Shown piece after piece: positions 7,381-10,224 of a stretch of DNA of 10,224 bases (position 1 is its first letter; the number at the start of each line of letters is the position of its first letter). The stretch spans positions 1 to 10,224 of the forward strand of contig CAAGMX010000495.1 in assembly GCA_900771165.1 (NCBI GenBank). The letters are read 5' to 3'. A program made the translations under genes and the position numbers. This DNA is from Victivallales bacterium. GTDB lineage: Bacteria; Verrucomicrobiota; Lentisphaeria; Oligosphaerales; Oligosphaeraceae. The notes under the pieces are model-generated. The model saw only the letters and a list, made by a program, of their open reading frames with translations, searched no databases and had not been told where the DNA came from.

Positions 7381-7645
7381 GTCTCTCTCCGGAAAAAGCG
7401 TCCACCCCCGGAAGCCTCTTCCAGGGGAATGCCCGGTACTATAACGATGACGGAAGCCTCTCCCCCAAAATCTTCCCCAACGACAATCCCCCAGGCCTCC
7501 TGACAGCAGGGGGGGACGGGGAAAAGTTCTCTTTTAAAAAGATAGGTTTTGCCAAAAAGTTCTCCTTAAAAAAGATAGATTTGGCATAGAAGGGGGCTTT
7601 TGGGGGGATAAATTATAGGCAGATCCCCAGAGAAGGAGTCATCGT
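7381..7645. other. Divergent intergenic region between the flavoprotein operon and the ATPase
   Basis: 265 bp separating the minus-strand operon from the plus-strand ATPase, so it should hold both promoters. For the operon, TATAGT on the minus strand (7438-7443) is a fair -10 but has no good -35 at normal distance. CGGAAGCCTCT occurs twice in direct orientation (7409-7419 and 7451-7461), and GGAAG-CCT-CTTCC (7410-7422) is a small hairpin in the operon leader. The ATPase side carries the tandem 33-bp repeat listed separately. For the ATPase start, AAGGAG (7633-7638) lies 7 bases before the ATG, a strong ribosome site. Confidence 0.5.
7522..7587 (+). repeat. Tandem 33-bp imperfect direct repeat upstream of the ATPase gene, candidate operator
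   Basis: Two adjacent 33-bp units, 7522-7554 and 7555-7587, match at 27 of 33 positions and share AAAAGTTCTC at their left end and AAAAAGATAG in the middle. Unit 1 contains a perfect dyad, TCTTTT-A-AAAAGA (7530-7542); unit 2 keeps its right half and most of the left. A period of 33 bp is about three turns of the helix, putting both units on the same DNA face, as expected for cooperative protein binding. The next 33 bp (7588-7620) agree with unit 1 at 15 positions, mainly AGAAG, CTTTT and GATA, and may be a decayed third copy. The repeats end 58 bases before the ATPase start, so control of that gene is the natural guess. Confidence 0.75.
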
Positions 7646-8950
7646 ATGAAAAGAATCTTGTCACGAATCATGGAGGAGTTTCGCACCTGGGAACTCCCGG
7701 AGCTGGTCACCCGAGAAGCATACTTCCCGATGGTCAAAGGCAAGGCCACGGTCATCACGGGCATGCGGCGTACGGGGAAGACATCCCTTTGCTATCAGAA
7801 GATGAAGGAACTCCTGGCAAGTGGCGTTCCCCGGGACCGGATCCTCCATCTGAACTTCGACGATGACCGTCTCATGCGCTTCACGGCGGAGGATTTCCAG
7901 AGCATTCTCGACGTCTATTACAGCGAGTTTCCGCAGAACCGGGATTTTTTGTGCTACTTCTTCCTGGATGAAATCCAGCATGTTTCTGGCTGGGAGCAGT
8001 TTGTCCGGCGGCTCATTGACAGAGAGAAGGTTCAAGTCATCCTCACGGGCTCGTCATCGAAGTTACTTTCCGAGGAGATTGCCACCTGTATGCGGGGGCG
8101 GTCGGTGCGCGGGGTTGTCTATCCGTTCTCCTTCTCCGAGTTTTTGCTGGCAGAGGGGGTGTTCGCCACGCTTCCCACACGTCTTTCCGATCGATATATC
8201 TCACTGTTGCGGAATGCGTTGCAGAGATATTTCGCCGTGGGTGGCTTTCCCGAGGTGCAAGCCGTGGATGAACGCACCCGCTACATGATCCTGCAGGAGT
8301 ACATCGACCTGGTGATCTTCGATGATGTTGTGGAGCGCCACAAGATCGCCAATGTGCCGGTGCTCCGCAATCTTCTGGATACGGTGCTGAACAATCCCTC
8401 CCAGAAATTCAGCATCAGCAATTTCCATAAGGAAGTGAGGGATCAGCTCAAGTTGAAATGCTCCCTTTCCGATCTCTACGACTTCCTCAAGTATCTGGAG
8501 GATGTCTACATCCTGTTCCGCCTGAAACTTCATTCCCGCTCGGTGAAACAGGTTCAGGTGAACCCGGCAAAGGTCTACTCCATCGACATGGGGCTTGTCC
8601 GCGCGGCTTCCCGGGATCCCGAGGCCAACCGCGGACACCTGCTGGAGAACATGGTCTTCCTGCAGATGCTGCGGGAAGGGTGGACGTTGGGCTATTTCGT
8701 GACCAAAAAGGGAAGTCGCGAAGTGGACTTTTATGCGTCTCACCCCATCGACAAGCGGAAGCGCCTTGTACAGGTGAGCTATGAAATGCCCTCCGGCGAG
8801 ACGCTGAAGCGCGAGGTAGAGGCGCTGATCCAGGCCGGCGAGGAACTGGGAGTCAAGGAACGGATCATCGTCACATGGGATGACGAGGCGGAACTCGAGG
8901 GAGGGATTTCTGTCGTTCCCGCCTGGCGCTTCCTCCTGGGCCTGAAATAA
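7646..8950 (+). CDS. AAA_14/DUF4143 family ATPase (COG1373)
   Basis: 434 residues, a normal full length for the family. The N-terminal AAA_14 domain has Walker A GMRRTGKTS at 39-47, Walker B FFLDEIQ at 105-111 (Asp108, Glu109), a sensor-like LTGSSS at 133-138, and MRGRS at 149-153 followed by PFSFSEFL at 160-167. GGFPEV at 199-204 leads into the DUF4143 part. The C-terminal end (about 330-385) has the layout of a PD-(D/E)XK nuclease-like fold: Glu334 in LLEN, EVDF at 359-362, then LVQVSYE at 374-380, where the usual E-x-K position reads Q-V-S, so nuclease activity is unlikely. This family is abundant and often multicopy in gut anaerobes; its role is not settled. The AAGGAG ribosome site and the upstream 33-bp repeats suggest regulated expression. 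The NERD gene follows on the same strand, 86 bases from the stop to its first ATG. Confidence 0.9.
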   Translation: MKRILSRIMEEFRTWELPELVTREAYFPMVKGKATVITGMRRTGKTSLCYQKMKELLASGVPRDRILHLNFDDDRLMRFTAEDFQSILDVYYSEFPQNRDFLCYFFLDEIQHVSGWEQFVRRLIDREKVQVILTGSSSKLLSEEIATCMRGRSVRGVVYPFSFSEFLLAEGVFATLPTRLSDRYISLLRNALQRYFAVGGFPEVQAVDERTRYMILQEYIDLVIFDDVVERHKIANVPVLRNLLDTVLNNPSQKFSISNFHKEVRDQLKLKCSLSDLYDFLKYLEDVYILFRLKLHSRSVKQVQVNPAKVYSIDMGLVRAASRDPEANRGHLLENMVFLQMLREGWTLGYFVTKKGSREVDFYASHPIDKRKRLVQVSYEMPSGETLKREVEALIQAGEELGVKERIIVTWDDEAELEGGISVVPAWRFLLGLK

Positions 8951-8970
8951 CCCGGAAAAAAATCCATCGC

Positions 8971-8999
8971 CCCCGAGGACACGACATCCCTCTCCGGGG
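8971..8999 (+). other. Possible stem-loop between the ATPase and NERD genes
   Basis: CCCCG (8971-8975) can pair with CGGGG (8995-8999), and the inner bases can partly extend the stem. It lies in the 86-base gap after the ATPase stop and covers the only G-rich stretch that could serve as a ribosome site for the TTG at 9007. There is no T run, so it is not a normal terminator. It may tune translation of the NERD gene, or mean nothing. Confidence 0.25.
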
Positions 9000-9036
9000 A
9001 AACCTTTTGGCGCTACCTCCACCCCCGCAAATTACG

Positions 9037-9702
9037 ATGCCTCTCATCGCTCTTTTCATTTTTATCATCCTGGCGGTGGGATGGTGGTTCTACGTATACG
9101 TAGAGTGTTCCAGTGAAAGGAAGGGGGAGCGGGGAGAAAGCATACTGACATTGGCTCTGGGAGACCTTGATCCCAAGCTTTATCATGTCATGAACGATGT
9201 TCTGCTTCCCGATGGTTTCCCCTCCGGACAAGGCACGACGCAGATTGACCATATTGTTTTCTCTCCCTTTGGGATTTTCGTCGTGGAGACCAAGAACTAT
9301 TCGGGCTGGATTTTCGGGAATCCGAAGTCGGCCAAATGGTGCCAATGCTTTTATGGAAAGCGGTTCTATTTCCAGAATCCGTATCGACAGAATTACAAAC
9401 ATGTCTGCTGTTTGTCTCAGTTGACAGGGCTGAACAAAGACGCTTTTATCCAGGTCATTGCTTTTGTCGGTCCTTGTACGGTGAAGACACGGGATGTTCT
9501 GCCACCTTCCTTTGTGGTATCCCAAGCTGAACTTGAAACCTTCATTCATTCCCACCGTATTCCACGAATCTCTGACGCCTTGCTCCTCCAGGCGGAAAAC
9601 GCAATCAGGAAAGCACAGATAGAAAATACTCCTGACGCCAAGGAAAACCACATCTCCCGGGTAAGGGGAAAATGCTATAACTATGTGGAATCACGATATT
9701 AG
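9037..9702 (+). CDS. Membrane-anchored NERD-domain (nuclease-related) protein
   Basis: 221 residues from the ATG at 9037. A hydrophobic N-terminal segment (about residues 2-22) is a single membrane anchor followed by charged residues (ERKGERGE), placing the rest in the cytoplasm. The NERD domain (PF08378) is clear: RGE at 32-34, QIDHIVFS at 69-76 with Asp71, FVVETKNYSG at 81-90 with Glu84 and Lys86, and NPYRQN at 114-119. The Asp...Glu-x-Lys set of the PD-(D/E)XK-like fold is thus intact. No C-terminal zinc ribbon or helicase is present, both common partners of this domain. The start is unsettled: no Shine-Dalgarno precedes 9037, and a TTG at 9007 in the same frame follows GGGGAA, which would add ten mostly Pro residues. 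Codons are richer in A/T than in the minus-strand genes. It probably shares a transcript with the ATPase; function is unknown, with DNA processing or defence plausible. Confidence 0.82.
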   Translation: MPLIALFIFIILAVGWWFYVYVECSSERKGERGESILTLALGDLDPKLYHVMNDVLLPDGFPSGQGTTQIDHIVFSPFGIFVVETKNYSGWIFGNPKSAKWCQCFYGKRFYFQNPYRQNYKHVCCLSQLTGLNKDAFIQVIAFVGPCTVKTRDVLPPSFVVSQAELETFIHSHRIPRISDALLLQAENAIRKAQIENTPDAKENHISRVRGKCYNYVESRY

Positions 9703-9713
9703 GATGCCCCTTC

Positions 9714-9732
9714 ATTTTTGTGCTCCAAAAAT
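9714..9732 (+). terminator. AT-rich hairpin just after the NERD gene, weak terminator candidate
   Basis: ATTTTTG (9714-9720) and CAAAAAT (9726-9732) are perfect complements around the 5-base loop TGCTC, beginning 12 bases after the NERD stop codon. The stem has one G-C pair and the following bases are TTGTTTAT, so it is a poor intrinsic terminator, though its place is right. The rest of the spacer, to about 9787, is strongly AT-rich and contains TATATG (9776-9781), which could be a -10 for the structured block to its right; no matching -35 is clear. Confidence 0.3.
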
Positions 9733-9845
9733 TTGTTTATGTTATTGTAAATATTTCATTATCAATTGGTTGCACTATATGTAATCATTCCCCCGGGGGT
9801 TCCCGGCCGGGGATATTCCCGGCCTTCACCCACGGGGTAGACAAG

Positions 9846-9869
9846 CCTCCCACCCCGTAAACGGGGTTC
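9846..9869 (+). repeat. 24-bp direct repeat, copy 1
   Basis: Begins CCTCCCACCCCGT and contains the 16-bp palindrome ACCCCGTAAACGGGGT, ending TTC. Copy 2 at 9942-9965 differs by one base (C to T at 9958). The copies are 96 bp apart and enclose the GCCACA hairpin structure. Their spacing is a multiple of three, so both read S-H-P-V-N-G-V in the frame of the startless ORF to the right. Confidence 0.85.
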
Positions 9870-9937
9870 GGACTCGTTATTTGGGCTTACCGGGGGGGTG
9901 GTCGCCACAGGATTGTGGCTCCCGCACCCCCGTCTAG

Positions 9938-10224
9938 CGATCCTCCCACCCCGTAAATGGGGTTCACAAGGTCATCGAAGACCGCCTCGCCGTTAGCCTC
10001 CTGGGAAAGGAGGCAGAAGAGGATCTCTCCTCTGCCAGCGACCTTGCCTCCCAGATTGAAGCGCTGGCCCGTGACCTGATGCCGAAGGCTCCTGGCAAGC
10101 TCGCCCTTGTCCTGTCCGCCAGGAACTTGCCCGTCTTGAAGAACAACGCGGAGATCAAGGACCGCATGAAAAACACCAGCGTGGTCCTGGGCGCCGATGG
10201 AGACCCCCGCCTCATCAGCGAGGC
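9938..10224 (+). pseudogene. Startless open frame, 5'-truncated or interrupted gene running off the window
   Basis: The frame opens after a TAG at 9935-9937 and has no stop to the window end (about 95 codons). From about 9966 it looks truly coding: third positions are mostly G or C, and the protein is soluble, charged and helical (VIEDRLAVSLLGKEAEEDL at first, later PKAPGKLALVLSARNLPVL and a tail with GADGDPRLISEA). Yet there is no ATG, GTG or TTG before the ATG at 10079, deep inside the apparent domain and without a ribosome site. The first residues (SHPVNGV) come from repeat copy 2. I do not recognise the family. Possibilities are a gene cut at its 5' end by the structured element, a remnant left by a rearrangement, or use of a rare start such as CTG at 10001. 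The antisense frame is a poorer, Arg/Ser-rich reading. Confidence 0.5.
9942..9965 (+). repeat. 24-bp direct repeat, copy 2
   Basis: Same 24 bp as 9846-9869 with one change, which turns a G-C pair of the hairpin into G-T. It ends exactly where clear coding character of the rightmost frame begins (about 9966), so it may mark the junction of an inserted or excised element with a gene. Confidence 0.85.

Larger units (their letters stand above)
9788..9966. other. GC-rich, highly structured element with four hairpins (unidentified RNA or mobile-element end)
   Basis: Composition switches abruptly from AT-rich to very GC-rich at about 9788. Hairpins in order are: GGCCGGGG-ATAT-TCCCGGCC (9805-9824, one G-T pair); ACCCCGTAAACGGGGT (9852-9867); a two-part stem made of GGGGGTG (9894-9900) with CACCCCC (9925-9931) enclosing the perfect GCCACA-GGAT-TGTGGC (9904-9919); and ACCCCGTAAATGGGGT (9948-9963). 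CCCCCGGGGG (9790-9799) is a further palindrome. ACGGGGT at 9832-9838 could replace 9861-9867 as partner of 9852-9858, giving two exclusive folds. The T at 9958 instead of C keeps a G-U pair in RNA, so pairing is kept between copies. Frames across it look non-coding. It is not a tRNA, tmRNA or CRISPR array, and I do not recognise it as any RNA family or insertion-sequence end. Confidence 0.7.

Noticed and set aside
7543..7583. Bacteroidota-type promoter, from TAGATTTG at 7576-7583 with an upstream TTTG at 7548-7551
   Set aside because: The 24-base spacing is longer than usual for that promoter class, and the rest of the window does not suggest Bacteroidota. The match is probably part of the repeat rather than a promoter.
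9858..9880. T-arm of a tRNA, from GGGGTTCGGACTC
   Set aside because: The flanking bases do not form a T stem, and no acceptor or anticodon arm fits around it.
9846..9965. CRISPR array
   Set aside because: Only two repeat copies, 72 bp between them, and the intervening DNA is itself a hairpin; no cas genes nearby.
9846..9965. Type III toxin-antitoxin RNA repeats
   Set aside because: Repeat length and spacing do not fit the short tandem arrays of ToxI-like RNAs, and the downstream frame does not look like a ToxN-type toxin.
9964..10215. Minus-strand 83-codon frame at the right edge
   Set aside because: Arg/Ser-rich reading opposite a better coding frame; treated as a shadow.

Overview
The window looks like chromosomal DNA from a GC-rich bacterium of the Planctomycetota-Verrucomicrobiota-Lentisphaerota group, most likely Victivallales-like. 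This is inferred, not proven. The clue is the left edge, where a minus-strand gene begins with a textbook prepilin leader (MKKTLPFTLIELLTVI). It lies just downstream of a 988-residue GH106-like glycoside hydrolase, and many such pseudopilins sit near glycoside hydrolases in that phylum.

Layout. (1) Positions 1-3382, minus strand: the start of a pseudopilin, a gene-free stretch of about 370 bp, and the large GH106-like hydrolase. A candidate promoter with a perfect 10-bp palindrome over its -10 lies upstream of the hydrolase. (2) Positions 3546-7380, minus strand: a compact four-gene run, probably one operon. In transcription order it holds a flavodoxin-fold (probable iron-sulfur) flavoprotein, leucyl/phenylalanyl-tRNA-protein transferase (aat), a COG2509-type FAD-dependent dehydrogenase, and an HSL-like alpha/beta-hydrolase esterase. 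Gaps are 16 bp, a short overlap and 31 bp. (3) Positions 7381-7645: a divergent intergenic region with a tandem 33-bp imperfect repeat, probably an operator, ahead of the plus-strand genes. (4) Positions 7646-9702, plus strand: an AAA_14/DUF4143 ATPase followed by a membrane-anchored NERD-domain protein. The NERD gene is visibly richer in A/T at third positions than the minus-strand genes, so this pair looks like an accessory module. (5) Positions 9703-9966: an AT-rich spacer that switches abruptly into a GC-rich block with four strong hairpins and a 24-bp direct repeat. (6) Positions 9938-10224, plus strand: a reading frame with good coding character but no start codon, running off the right edge.

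The metabolic genes on the left (carbohydrate hydrolase, esterase, redox enzymes, N-end-rule transferase) are ordinary genome content. The most unusual part is the right end. There an ATPase with a nuclease-like tail, a NERD protein, a highly structured DNA/RNA element with alternative pairings, and a startless ORF lie together. I do not recognise the structured element as a known RNA or mobile-element end.
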